Below, in pieces: positions 41,969 to 50,424 of a stretch of DNA of 57,027 nucleotides. Source of the stretch: Desulfobulbaceae bacterium UBA2262. GTDB taxonomy: Bacteria > Desulfobacterota > Desulfobulbia > Desulfobulbales > Desulfurivibrionaceae. The notes beneath the pieces are model-generated. The model saw only the letters and a program-made list of their open reading frames with translations, made no database searches and was not told the origin of the DNA. Numbering within the stretch: position 1 is the stretch's first letter; every line of letters starts with the position of its first letter. The stretch covers positions 2,853-59,879 of the forward strand of contig DDXK01000015.1 in assembly GCA_002347185.1 (NCBI GenBank), given 5' to 3'. The position numbers and the translations under genes were made by a program.

Positions 41969-42475
41969 TTATTCCATGGGGTAGCCGATGTAATAGATGC
42001 CGATGATTTCGCCGGCGCTGTTTTTGATGGGTTCGTAGCCGGTGTCGTAGAGCTTGCCCAAGATGTCCACGATGCCGTAGAAGGCCTGGTTCTGCCGGAT
42101 GGCCGCGATGGCCGGGCCGCTGGGGTCCAGCGGGGTTCCGATGGCGCGCTTGCCTTCCTTCATGACGTTGGTGCTGATCCTGACAAAGCCGCCATCCTTT
42201 TTGACGAAAAAGGTGGCCGTGCCCCCGAACCTGGCCTTCAGAGAATCGACCAGCTCGAAATTGTCGTTGATCATGGTGCTGCCGAAGAAAAGGGAGGAGC
42301 CCTCGATTCTCGCTTCGCCAAGCTTGGCGGCATCCGCTTTCATGGCGGCCATGGCGGCCTTGATCTTGGGGGTGTATTCCGTCTCCGCCCTGGCGGGAAG
42401 GGCGGCCGCCACCAGGAGGCCAAGAAAAAGGAAGAGGAAGATCGGTTTGGCCAGGGCGCTTTTCTGAGACTGCAT
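41969..42475 (-). CDS. Secreted single-Cache-domain sensor protein
   Basis: A 168-residue exported protein: a signal peptide (KPIFLFLFLGLLVAAALPARA) and then one Cache-type domain (GSSLFFGSTMINDNFELVDS, ATFFVKKDGGFVRISTNV, the C-terminal EIIGIYYIGYP strand). It has no membrane anchor or output domain. ATG 42475 follows TCAGGAGGTTCC, and a good promoter lies upstream. It is first in a two-gene operon with the chemoreceptor, so it may be a periplasmic ligand-binding partner of that receptor; this is inference. Confidence 0.8.
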   Translation of the reverse strand: MQSQKSALAKPIFLFLFLGLLVAAALPARAETEYTPKIKAAMAAMKADAAKLGEARIEGSSLFFGSTMINDNFELVDSLKARFGGTATFFVKKDGGFVRISTNVMKEGKRAIGTPLDPSGPAIAAIRQNQAFYGIVDILGKLYDTGYEPIKNSAGEIIGIYYIGYPME

Positions 42476-42557
42476 TGGAACCTCCTGATTGTTGCGTTGA
42501 CTGTTTCGGCTCTGTTTGCCGCGTGGTGGCTGGTGCGTGGAAGTGTGCGACACTGCC

Positions 42558-42587
42558 ATTGTAGCGGGGAAAAAAAACGGGGGTCAA
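42558..42587 (-). promoter_or_regulatory. Predicted sigma-70 promoter of the Cache-chemoreceptor operon
   Basis: Minus strand TTGACC (42587-42582), 18 bp spacer containing a T8 run, TACAAT (42563-42558). The start point would be near 42551, about 76 bases before the Cache protein ATG. Confidence 0.7.
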
Positions 42588-42650
42588 CCGGTCTTTTGCG
42601 GAGGGTGAAGAAAAGTGTCTGGCAGGGTGGGCGTGGCAGGGGCTTGTGGG

Positions 42651-43646
42651 TCAGGAGGGGCCAGTGAAGAGCAGATTGACCAGGCCGATGAGAAAGCCGG
42701 GCAGGCCACCGAAGAGGTTGATGTACTTGAACTTTTTCCATGATCGAAAGGAGCAGACCCTCGAGGCGCAGCAGGTCGAGGGAGTCCACCTCGCGGATGA
42801 GCAGGGCGCTGACCTGTTCGAGCAGGTAGTCGCTGATGCCGTTTTGCACCTCGCGGGACAGGAAGGTGGCGAGGGGGCCGATGGGGGCGGTGAGCAGTTT
42901 CTCCACCACCAGTTCCACCACCAGTCTGTCCAGGACTTTTGGTTCGGGGGGGCGCGGAGGATAGCGACGATCTCCCGGGTGGTCCATTCCCGGCCCTGGG
43001 CCAGCGTCTCGGGGTCGAGGAGGTCGGCGGTGATGGCGTGCAACGGCCGTTTTGTCTGCGCGGCCAGCCCCGGGCGATGAGCTCCCAGAGCGCCCTGGTC
43101 GTGCCCGGGCTCTGCAGGCCGCTGACGAGAAGCCCGCTCAGCAAGGCCCGGCCCTGGCTGATTTTTCCTGCACCGCCTCGTCCAGCAGGCAGCCGGCCAG
43201 GTCCTCTCCCTTCTCGGCCAGGTAGGAACGAATTTTCTGGTCGATGAGTTCCGGCGAGAGAAAGCCGCCGACCAGGGCGGCCATGATCCCCAGCGTGAAA
43301 TAGGAATGGAACCGTTCCGGCACCAGGCTTGCCACCGGACCGAGATCCCTGGCCAGAATCGCGGCGAGCCTCTGATCGAGCAGCTGCTGAAGCTCGACCT
43401 GGAAGGCTTGCTGGGTGAGGGCCTGGCGGACATCCTCGCTGGTGAGCAGATGGTTTCCCACCATCTTGCCGATATTTTCCGCCAGCTCATGGCGCTTGGC
43501 CGGGATCACCCCCGGGTCAGGGGCAGGCGCAGGCCAAAAAGCCGACAGGGTTTGAGCGGACGGAAAAGCATGCGGATGGCCACATGGTTGGTGGCGTAGC
43601 CAATGAAGGCGCCCACCAGGGGGGCGAGGGTGGCGAGAAGCGACAT
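42651..43646 (-). pseudogene. DUF445 membrane protein gene broken by five one-base slips
   Basis: The start (ATG 43646, AAGGA upstream) reads MSLLATLAPLVGAFIGYATN and NHVAIRMLFRPLKP, the DUF445/YheB-type start. The rest matches only if the frame is corrected five times: near 43514 (one C missing on the coding strand, before PGVIPAKR), 43162-43166 (one A missing), 43068-43071 (one G missing), 42946-42952 (one C missing in a run of 7) and 42733-42737 (one A extra). The joined product ends INLFGGLPGFLIGLVNLLF. Every change is in a homopolymer and no nonsense point mutation is seen. It follows the pheA-tyrA fusion by 27 bp. Confidence 0.85.
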
Positions 43647-43673
43647 GGGCGGCGATCCTTGATGGCGGCGGGG

Positions 43674-45356
43674 TCAGTCCCTGCTGATGACCCGCCCCAG
43701 GGTTTCATCCACGATCAGGGCCTGGCGCATCCGGTCGCTGAGGAACTCCTCGCTGAGATAGCCGCGGTTTTCCTCGATGACCCTGCAGAGGGCCTCGATT
43801 TCTCCCGCCTCGGCCAGGGCGGTGATCTTGGCCAGGTTTTCGGCGAAGCTTTTGACGATGCGGCGCCCCTCCCCGCCGGTGGCCATGATCTCCGCATAGG
43901 TGCGCGGGTTCTGGCTGTGCACCCTGGCCATGGAGAGGATGGAATAGAGGGAGGTGAGGGTGGAGTGGCTGCCGATCTCCCGCGGGTCGATGGCGTTGTC
44001 CTTGAGCGCCATGGCCAGAGCCACGGAAATGGAAGTGGGCAGCTTCTGACTTACGCCCATCATCAGGTCGTGCCGGCCCGGGCTGTCCAGGGAGATGACG
44101 GCGCCGTGCTTGTAGAGGAAGGCCTCGAATTCGTTGCTCAGCATCCCGGAGCGCGGGGTGCGGACCACCGAGGCGTTTTTGTCTTTCATGCTGGCCGCCT
44201 TGGGCCCCCAGAGGTTGTGGACCAGCAGCACCTCCACTCCTTCCCGGGTATGGGCGAGGGCGGCGTCGAGCACCTCTTCCGCCTCGCCGGCGAGCAGGAT
44301 GAGCGCCTGGTTTTCGCGGAGCAGGGGGCCATACTGTCTGATGCTCGCGGTGGTGGCGCTGATCGGCACGCAGATCACCACCACGTCGACTTCCGGAATC
44401 ATCGCCTCGGGCTTGAGCGCGCTGCGGCGGCCGGTGATCACGGTTTCGTAGCCTTCGCTTTTCAGGCGCTCGGCGAACCAGACGCTCATCTCGCCGCTGC
44501 CGATGAAGCCGAAGCGCTTGATGTGCTTGGCCCGCATGTCCACTCGCGGGTAGCTGCCCAACACCCGCACCGAGCCCGGTTCCTGGATGATCTGGTTTTC
44601 GATGCGGGTCAGAGCCTGCCGTACTCCTTCGTCCTCCAGGTGGCCTTCCAGCTCGATGAAGAATAGAAGCTTCTGGCTCTTGGGGTCGGTTCTGGTCTGC
44701 ATGTCCAGCAGGTTGATGCTGCGCTTGGCGAATTCGCCCAGGATCTCCATGAGGATGCCCACCCTGTCCTTGATCGGGGTGGTGACGAGGGCGGTGGCGT
44801 CGTAGCCGCTTCGTTCGGCCGGCGCTTGGCCAAGAACCAGGTAGCGGGTCTGGTTGTGGGGCGCTATCTCGCGGGCGCGGATTTTGAGGCCGTAGGCTTT
44901 GAGCGCCTCTTCGGTTTCGATGACCCCCTGCCAGGACAGGCTGTTGGCCTTGAGTTCCGTCACGGCCGCGTCGAGGTCGGGCGCCGCCACGATGGTCGCC
45001 TGGGGGAAGTTGGTGGCGATATACTCCTCGCACTGGCGCAGGACGCCGCTTTTACCGAGCAGGGTGGCCAGTTCTGTTTCAGCGTCGAGCCCGCCCAGGG
45101 AAAGATGGCTGGGCAGCACGATATTGTCGCGCCAGAAGCCATTGCCCATGGAGCTCAGGAGGCTTCCTGTCTCGTGGTTCTGGCCGGTGCGGGTGTTGTA
45201 GAAGGGCAGCAGGGCCAGATCCGCTTCTCCGCTGGCAAAGGCCTGCATGACGGCGGTGAGGCTCTGGCAGAGTTTGATCTCGGCGTTCGGGTTGTAGTGC
45301 CGGGCGGCTTGCCAGGCATGGGAGCCGTATGGGCCGAGGGTGGCGATGGAAAGCAT
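43674..45356 (-). CDS. Fused prephenate dehydratase-ACT-prephenate dehydrogenase
   Basis: A 560-residue aromatic amino-acid enzyme. Residues about 1-185 resemble prephenate dehydratase (IATLGPYGSHAWQAARHY, and HNQTRYLVLG, where TRY replaces the usual TRF). Residues 195-275 are an ACT domain (DRVGILMEILGEFAKRSINL). From about 283 comes a TyrA-type dehydrogenase (FGFIGSGEMSVWFAERLKS, HNLWGPKAASM). It could thus make both phenylpyruvate and hydroxyphenylpyruvate from prephenate. ATG 45356 is chosen for GGACAGGTCACC upstream; ATG 45374 is possible. No chorismate mutase domain is seen. Confidence 0.82.
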   Translation of the reverse strand: MLSIATLGPYGSHAWQAARHYNPNAEIKLCQSLTAVMQAFASGEADLALLPFYNTRTGQNHETGSLLSSMGNGFWRDNIVLPSHLSLGGLDAETELATLLGKSGVLRQCEEYIATNFPQATIVAAPDLDAAVTELKANSLSWQGVIETEEALKAYGLKIRAREIAPHNQTRYLVLGQAPAERSGYDATALVTTPIKDRVGILMEILGEFAKRSINLLDMQTRTDPKSQKLLFFIELEGHLEDEGVRQALTRIENQIIQEPGSVRVLGSYPRVDMRAKHIKRFGFIGSGEMSVWFAERLKSEGYETVITGRRSALKPEAMIPEVDVVVICVPISATTASIRQYGPLLRENQALILLAGEAEEVLDAALAHTREGVEVLLVHNLWGPKAASMKDKNASVVRTPRSGMLSNEFEAFLYKHGAVISLDSPGRHDLMMGVSQKLPTSISVALAMALKDNAIDPREIGSHSTLTSLYSILSMARVHSQNPRTYAEIMATGGEGRRIVKSFAENLAKITALAEAGEIEALCRVIEENRGYLSEEFLSDRMRQALIVDETLGRVISRD

Positions 45357-45518
45357 GGTGACCTGTCCGTGCATAAGGGTTATAGTGGTGCCTGCCGCAG
45401 GATGGCCATGCGCCTTGCGCGATTGGCTGGCGCGGGAAGCGCCGGCAATGGTTCTCTGGCGGCACAATCCCTTCTTTTAGTGTGTTAGCTGTGTGGGGTC
45501 AATAGCTTTTCTGGAAAA

Positions 45519-48497
45519 ATGTCGGACAAACGCGGCCTGAACAAAGAAGAAAAAGAGCGGCGGCGGGAGGGGTTGCTCGGGGACGGCACGGTGGCGGAGT
45601 ACCTTGCCGCTCTCAAGTCTTCGCCCCGTTTTGGGCCACGGGTAGTGCATCATCAGGAAAATGGGGGCCGGCGGGCCTGCTATGGCGAACCGGCCGCCGC
45701 CTGGTCGCTGGAGCTGGCCGAGGCCCTGGCCGGGTTGGGCATCGGGCGGCTTTACCGGCATCAGGCCAGGGCCATCGACCTGGTCCGGGAGGGTTGTCAC
45801 CTCATGGTGGCCACCCCCACGGCCAGCGGCAAGAGCCTCATCTATAACCTGCCGGTTTTCGAGGCGGTGCTGGCTGACCCCGAGGCAAAGGCGCTCTATC
45901 TTTTTCCCTTGAAGGCCCTGGCCCAGGATCAGCACCGGGCCGTGGAGGAGCTGGCCCGGTGCCTGCCGGCGGAGTTGCGGCCGCGGGCAGCCATCTGCGA
46001 CGGCGACACCCCCGCCTCCCAGCGCAAAAAACTGCGGGAAGATCCGCCGCAGATCCTCATCAGCAACCCGGACATGCTCCATCTCTCCCTGCTGGGCTAT
46101 CACGAGAGTTGGGCCGCTTTCTTTGCCGGCCTCAGGTTTGTGATCCTTGACGAGGCCCACACTTACCGGGGGGTGTTCGGCTCCCACCTGGCCTGGGTGC
46201 TGCGCCGGCTCAGGCGAATCTGCCGGCTCTACGGCAGCGAGCCGCAGTTCATCCTTTCCTCCGCCACCATCGGCAACCCTGTGGAACTGGCCCGCGACCT
46301 GACCGGCTGCCCGGTCGAGCTTGTTAGCGAGAGCGGCTCCCCCTGTGGGCCACGCCATTTTCTCTTCATCGATCCCCTGGAGAGCGCCGCTCATGCCGCC
46401 AGTCAGTTGCTGGAGGCGGCGATGAAGCGGGGGCTGCGGACCATCGTCTATACCCAGTCGCGGAAGATGACCGAGCTGGTCGCGGTCTGGACCCAGGAGC
46501 GGCTCAAGGGGCTGGCCGGCAAGCTCACTGCCTACCGGGCCGGCTATCTGCCCGAGGAGCGGCGCGAGATCGAGACAAAGCTGAGCGAGGGGACTCTGTT
46601 GGGCGTGGTGGCCACCAGCGCCCTGGAATTGGGTATCGACATCGGCGCCCTCGATATCTGCATTCTGGTGGGCTATCCCGGCACGGTGATGCAGACCTGG
46701 CAGCGCAGTGGCCGGGTCGGCCGCAAGCTGCGCGAATCCCTCACCATTCTGGTGGGACAGGAAGACGCCCTGGATCAGTTTTTCCTGCGCAATCCCAAGG
46801 AATTTTTCCGGCGCGAGGTGGAGACCGCGGTGCTCAACCCGGGCAATCCGGTGATCATGGCCAGGCATCTGCTCTGCGCCGTGGCCGAACGGCCTCTGGC
46901 GGTCGGGGAGGATCTGCTGGCCGAGCCGGGGGTGCGCGCCGCCCTGGAAAGTCTTTGTGCGGAAGGGGAGCTGCTTTTGGGCGCGGATGGCGGAAGCTGG
47001 TTCACCAATCGCAAATATCCGCACCGAGAGATTGATCTGCGCGGCAGCGGCCGTCCCTTTGTCATCAGCGCTGCGGAAACCGCCCTGCCCCTGGGGCAGA
47101 TCGACGAGGTCCGCTGTCTGAAGGAGTGCCACCCGGGGGCGGTCTATCTGCATCGGGGCCAGACCTGGCTGGTCCTCGACCTTGACCTGAACGGCCGCAT
47201 GGTGATAGCGGCGCGGCGCAACCTCAATTATTTCACCCGGGCCAGGAGCAGCAAGGAAACCGAGATCCTGGAGGTCAGCGCAAGCAGGGAGTTCGCACAT
47301 TTCAAGGTTTCCTGGGGCAGACTGCGGGTCAGCGACACCGTGACCGGCTTTGAGCGCAGGCTGGTCCGGGGGCAGAAGCTTATTTCCAGCGAGCTGCTCG
47401 ATCTGCCGCCCAATGTTTTTGAAACCGAGGGGCTCTGGCTGGAAATTCCCCGTTCCCTGCAACAGGCTCTGGAGCGGGAGCAACGGCACTTCATGGGCGG
47501 CATTCATGCCCTGGAGCATGGGGCCATCGGTATTTTCCCCCTCATCGTCCTCTGCGACCGCAACGATGTCGGCGGTATCGCCTATCCTTTTCACCCCCAG
47601 CTTGGCCGGGCCGCTGTCTTTATCTACGACGGACACGCCGGCGGGGTGGGATTGAGCCGCCAGGCCTTCCACGAGATCGGCGAGCTGTTGCGCCTCACCC
47701 TGCGGGCCATCGAGAGCTGCCCCTGCGAGGTGGGCTGCCCCTCCTGTGTGCATTCGCCCAAATGCGGCTCCGGGAACCGGCCCATCGATAAGGCGGCGGC
47801 CAGGCGGTTGCTGGCTGGCCTTTTGCACGGCGATTATCCCGGGGCCGGGGAGCGCCCCGTGTCTGCGCAGGAGACGATGGGCAAGGATGGCGAGCCTCCA
47901 TTGGAGGAGCATGCCGTCCTGATCGCCGGCTCCGTTTCCAGGCAGCCCCTGCGCTACGGGGTCTTCGATCTCGAGACCAAACGCTCGGCCGCAGAGGTAG
48001 GCGGCTGGCAGCATGCGGCCAGGATGGGGATCAGCGTCGGAGTGCTCTATGACTCCGGGGAAGATCGTTTTTTTGTATTCGAGGAGGGGCAGATCGGGGA
48101 ACTGGTGGCGCGACTGAAGGTGCTGGATCTGGTGGTCGGATTCAACAACAGCCGTTTCGATAATCTGGTGCTTTCCGCTTACACCAGCGAGGATCTGGCC
48201 GCGCTGCCCACCCTCGATATTCTGCAGCAGGTGCGGGCGCGCCTGGGCTACCGCCTGAGTCTCGACCACCTGGCCGAACATACCCTGGGCGTCAAGAAAA
48301 CGGCCAGCGGCCTGCAGGCCCTGCAATGGTACAAGGAGGGGGCGTTGGACAAGATCAGCGAATACTGCCGGAAGGACGTGGAGCTTACCAGGGATCTCTA
48401 TCGCTTCGGGCTGGCCAACCAGCATCTGCTCTTTCGCAACAAGGCCGGCATGCTGGTGCGCTGCCCGGTTTCCTTTGCCGCGCCGGCAAGCGCCTAG
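45519..48497 (+). CDS. MrfA-like DEAH-box helicase fused to a DEDD exonuclease domain
   Basis: A 992-residue DNA-repair-type protein. The helicase core has Walker A ATPTASGKS (98-106), Walker B DEAH (211-214), SSATIGNP, and motif VI QRSGRVGR near 398. A DUF1998-type four-cysteine site follows (CPCEVGCPSCVHSPKC, from 734). These match Bacillus MrfA (YprA). The C-terminal 175 residues form a DEDD nuclease: FDLET (Asp817, Glu819), NNSRFDN, and YCRKDV (Tyr949, Asp953; Y-x3-D, the DEDDy type). In Bacillus subtilis a separate exonuclease, MrfB, works with MrfA; here both activities are one chain. It is divergent from pheA-tyrA and convergent with the receiver gene. Confidence 0.9.
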   Translation: MSDKRGLNKEEKERRREGLLGDGTVAEYLAALKSSPRFGPRVVHHQENGGRRACYGEPAAAWSLELAEALAGLGIGRLYRHQARAIDLVREGCHLMVATPTASGKSLIYNLPVFEAVLADPEAKALYLFPLKALAQDQHRAVEELARCLPAELRPRAAICDGDTPASQRKKLREDPPQILISNPDMLHLSLLGYHESWAAFFAGLRFVILDEAHTYRGVFGSHLAWVLRRLRRICRLYGSEPQFILSSATIGNPVELARDLTGCPVELVSESGSPCGPRHFLFIDPLESAAHAASQLLEAAMKRGLRTIVYTQSRKMTELVAVWTQERLKGLAGKLTAYRAGYLPEERREIETKLSEGTLLGVVATSALELGIDIGALDICILVGYPGTVMQTWQRSGRVGRKLRESLTILVGQEDALDQFFLRNPKEFFRREVETAVLNPGNPVIMARHLLCAVAERPLAVGEDLLAEPGVRAALESLCAEGELLLGADGGSWFTNRKYPHREIDLRGSGRPFVISAAETALPLGQIDEVRCLKECHPGAVYLHRGQTWLVLDLDLNGRMVIAARRNLNYFTRARSSKETEILEVSASREFAHFKVSWGRLRVSDTVTGFERRLVRGQKLISSELLDLPPNVFETEGLWLEIPRSLQQALEREQRHFMGGIHALEHGAIGIFPLIVLCDRNDVGGIAYPFHPQLGRAAVFIYDGHAGGVGLSRQAFHEIGELLRLTLRAIESCPCEVGCPSCVHSPKCGSGNRPIDKAAARRLLAGLLHGDYPGAGERPVSAQETMGKDGEPPLEEHAVLIAGSVSRQPLRYGVFDLETKRSAAEVGGWQHAARMGISVGVLYDSGEDRFFVFEEGQIGELVARLKVLDLVVGFNNSRFDNLVLSAYTSEDLAALPTLDILQQVRARLGYRLSLDHLAEHTLGVKKTASGLQALQWYKEGALDKISEYCRKDVELTRDLYRFGLANQHLLFRNKAGMLVRCPVSFAAPASA

Positions 48498-48898
48498 CAG
48501 GTCTGCGAGTGCGGGAGGGCGGGGGGATGGAGGATGCTGGCCACCCGGCTCACCACTTCTTCGGGGATGAAGGGCTTGTCGATGTAGGCGGTGCAGCCGC
48601 GCGTGCGCAGCTGCCGTCTGAGTTCGTTGTCGCCGTAGCCGGTGATGACCAGGATGGGGATGGCGATATCGGCCTGGCGCAGCAGGTCGAGCAGGCCCAG
48701 GGCGTCGAGTTCCGGCATCTTGAAGTCGGTGATGATCAGCTTGACCGAGCGCGGCTCAGGCAGCTGTGCAAGCCGCTCGTAGGCCTGACGCCCGTTTTCC
48801 GCCTCAAGAACTTTGAAGCCGGCCTGACGCAGCACGATGTTCAAGGCCAGGCGGGTATGCGGCTCATCTTCCACGATGAGTATCTCTCTGCCAGCCAT
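48494..48898 (-). CDS. Single-domain response regulator (CheY-like)
   Basis: A 134-residue receiver domain with no output domain. The acidic pocket is in LIVEDEPHTR, the phosphorylated aspartate in LIITDFKMPE (about residue 57), the switch threonine in VITGYGDN, and the conserved lysine in IDKPFIPEE. Its stop overlaps the stop of the convergent helicase gene. It lies just downstream of cheD on the same strand, so it may act in the same pathway. Confidence 0.92.
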   Translation of the reverse strand: MAGREILIVEDEPHTRLALNIVLRQAGFKVLEAENGRQAYERLAQLPEPRSVKLIITDFKMPELDALGLLDLLRQADIAIPILVITGYGDNELRRQLRTRGCTAYIDKPFIPEEVVSRVASILHPPALPHSQTC

Positions 48899-48966
48899 GC
48901 TCTCCCCGTCTTCCGCCCGTCTGCTTCCTCAAGCCGCCGGCTTCACCGGAGCGTTTCGCTTCTTTC

Positions 48967-49590
48967 TTATTGGATATGCGGATATTTCATTGCCGCGGGG
49001 ATGTTCTTCGTGGCCCCGGGTTTGAGGGCGCGCAGGAAGACTTCGCCGGTGGCGGTATTGAAGAAAATCTTGTAGCCGGTCGTTCCCCCGGTTTTTTCCA
49101 CGGCCAGGCGCAGGCCCAGCTGCCGCAGGCTCTCGCGCGCCGCCATGATGTTGCGCTGGCCGATGGCCATGTCGTCGAGTCCTTCGTAAATGGGGGCCAG
49201 CACGCAGGCTCCGCCGAAGAGCTTGGTGGTGAGATCCCTGGGGGAAAGGCCGAAACGCTGTCGAAGCGAGTCGAGCATGTGGGCCACAGCCGTGTCCACA
49301 TAGGGAAAATTGCCGGGGACGGATGGCTTGGCCTGTTTCGGCAGAATGGAGTGGCAGATGGCCGCGGCCTGCAACCGCTCGTTGTGCAGGCAGATTGCCA
49401 CGCAGGAGCCGAGGATGGTGCTCACGATGACCGGTCTGTTGGTGACCAGCAGTTTGCCGGGGCTCAAGGTGACCACCGGCGCCGGGGCCGTGGCTTCCTC
49501 CAGCCAGGGAAGGGCGCCTTCCTGTTCGGCCAGGAATCCCGCCGGGCGTTGTGGGGAATGAGAGAGTTTTTTCTGGTTCCTGCTGCACAT
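48967..49590 (-). CDS. cheD: Chemoreceptor glutamine deamidase CheD
   Basis: Deamidates receptor glutamines and, with CheC/CheY in some bacteria, tunes adaptation. The catalytic cysteine is in STILGSCVAICLHN and the histidine in ICHSILPK; the family segments TKLFGGACVL and IGQRNIMAARESL are present. I start it at ATG 49590 (MCSRNQKK), giving 207 residues with a long, probably disordered N-terminal 40 residues; the start is uncertain because the GGGGAGAG site is about 12 bases away. No CheC, CheB or CheR is nearby. Confidence 0.88.
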   Translation of the reverse strand: MCSRNQKKLSHSPQRPAGFLAEQEGALPWLEEATAPAPVVTLSPGKLLVTNRPVIVSTILGSCVAICLHNERLQAAAICHSILPKQAKPSVPGNFPYVDTAVAHMLDSLRQRFGLSPRDLTTKLFGGACVLAPIYEGLDDMAIGQRNIMAARESLRQLGLRLAVEKTGGTTGYKIFFNTATGEVFLRALKPGATKNIPAAMKYPHIQ

Positions 49591-49665
49591 GGGACGGTTG
49601 CTCTCCCCCAGCTGCTGGTTCTGGGCTGCCGGTGATTCGCGTTGGGGGCGGCAGGGAGAAAAGCC

Positions 49666-49737
49666 AACTTCCTGCCAAGCCTCCGAAAAGGACTTGGCAG
49701 GAAGTTTTGGATCGGCGAGGGGGGGGGACCGATCCAA
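49666..49737. other. Two tandem hairpins between cheW-like and cheD genes
   Basis: First hairpin: 14 bp perfect arms AACTTCCTGCCAAG (49666-49679) and complement (49693-49706). Second: 9 bp arms TTGGATCGG (49707-49715) and complement (49729-49737), with a loop containing G9 (49719-49727). On the minus strand the first ends in TTGGCTTTTCT, so it may be a weak terminator after the CheW-like gene or an RNA-processing site. Confidence 0.65.
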
Positions 49738-49821
49738 GAGGCTACTTGGGTGGAGCCGTTTCCGTCTCCGAAATTTTATCAGAAACCCTTGCCAGCCGTC
49801 TGCCGGTGGCAAGAACTTTGC

Positions 49822-50160
49822 TCAGTGCGTGCAGTCCGAGACCAGGGCGTAGGCGTCATCTTCCGAGTCGACCAGCGCCCCGAAGATCAGCGGCGAATTT
49901 TGCCGGTCGCTTTCCGCGGAGTAGATGCAGATCTGCTCCAGGAGATTGACCCCGTCCGGATCGGTGTTGACCCGCAGGTCAAGCACCGGCACCGTCTTGC
50001 CCCGGAAGTTGATCACACCCAGGACCGTCTCGCCGGAAAGTGGCAGGGCCGTGGCCGGGACGATGCCGAGGATTTCGGTAATGCGCAAAGCTCCCTGCAG
50101 ATAAGCATCATCCGTGGGGGGCAGCGGAGAGAGCCCTTTTTTTGCTGCGGAGATCCCCAT
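49822..50160 (-). CDS. Short CheW-like coupling protein
   Basis: A 112-residue protein with the core of a CheW domain (RITEILGIVPATALPLSG, TVLGVINFRGKTVPVLDLR), the part that bridges receptors and CheA. It is shorter than normal CheW (about 150-165): both the first strand and most of the C-terminal subdomain appear to be missing. ATG 50160 follows CCAGGAGGCAGAGTG, a good site, so it is likely translated. No CheA is in the window. Confidence 0.8.
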   Translation of the reverse strand: MGISAAKKGLSPLPPTDDAYLQGALRITEILGIVPATALPLSGETVLGVINFRGKTVPVLDLRVNTDPDGVNLLEQICIYSAESDRQNSPLIFGALVDSEDDAYALVSDCTH

Positions 50161-50424
50161 CACTCTGCCTCCTGGTTGTTTTGGGTTTGGAGCGCTGCTG
50201 CCTCGTTCCCTGGCTGACAATCATTTTTTTATGGAAGAATCGTGCCAGTGGGGGGATTTTTTTTTAACATGCTGATTTTGCGTTGATAGGCAACAGATGG
50301 CGGCGCGGTCCCGTTTGGGCCAGGAAGCAAGGAAAATTGACAGCTTTGGCCGGCGGAGACCAGGGTGCCTTGGCTGGCTTGGGAAAATGGTGCAATAAAG
50401 AAAAGTTGACAGATAAACAAATGT

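Noticed and set aside
45477..48425. Nearly full-length frame antisense to the helicase-exonuclease gene
   Set aside because: Helicase and nuclease motifs are all on the plus strand; the opposite frame has no motif.
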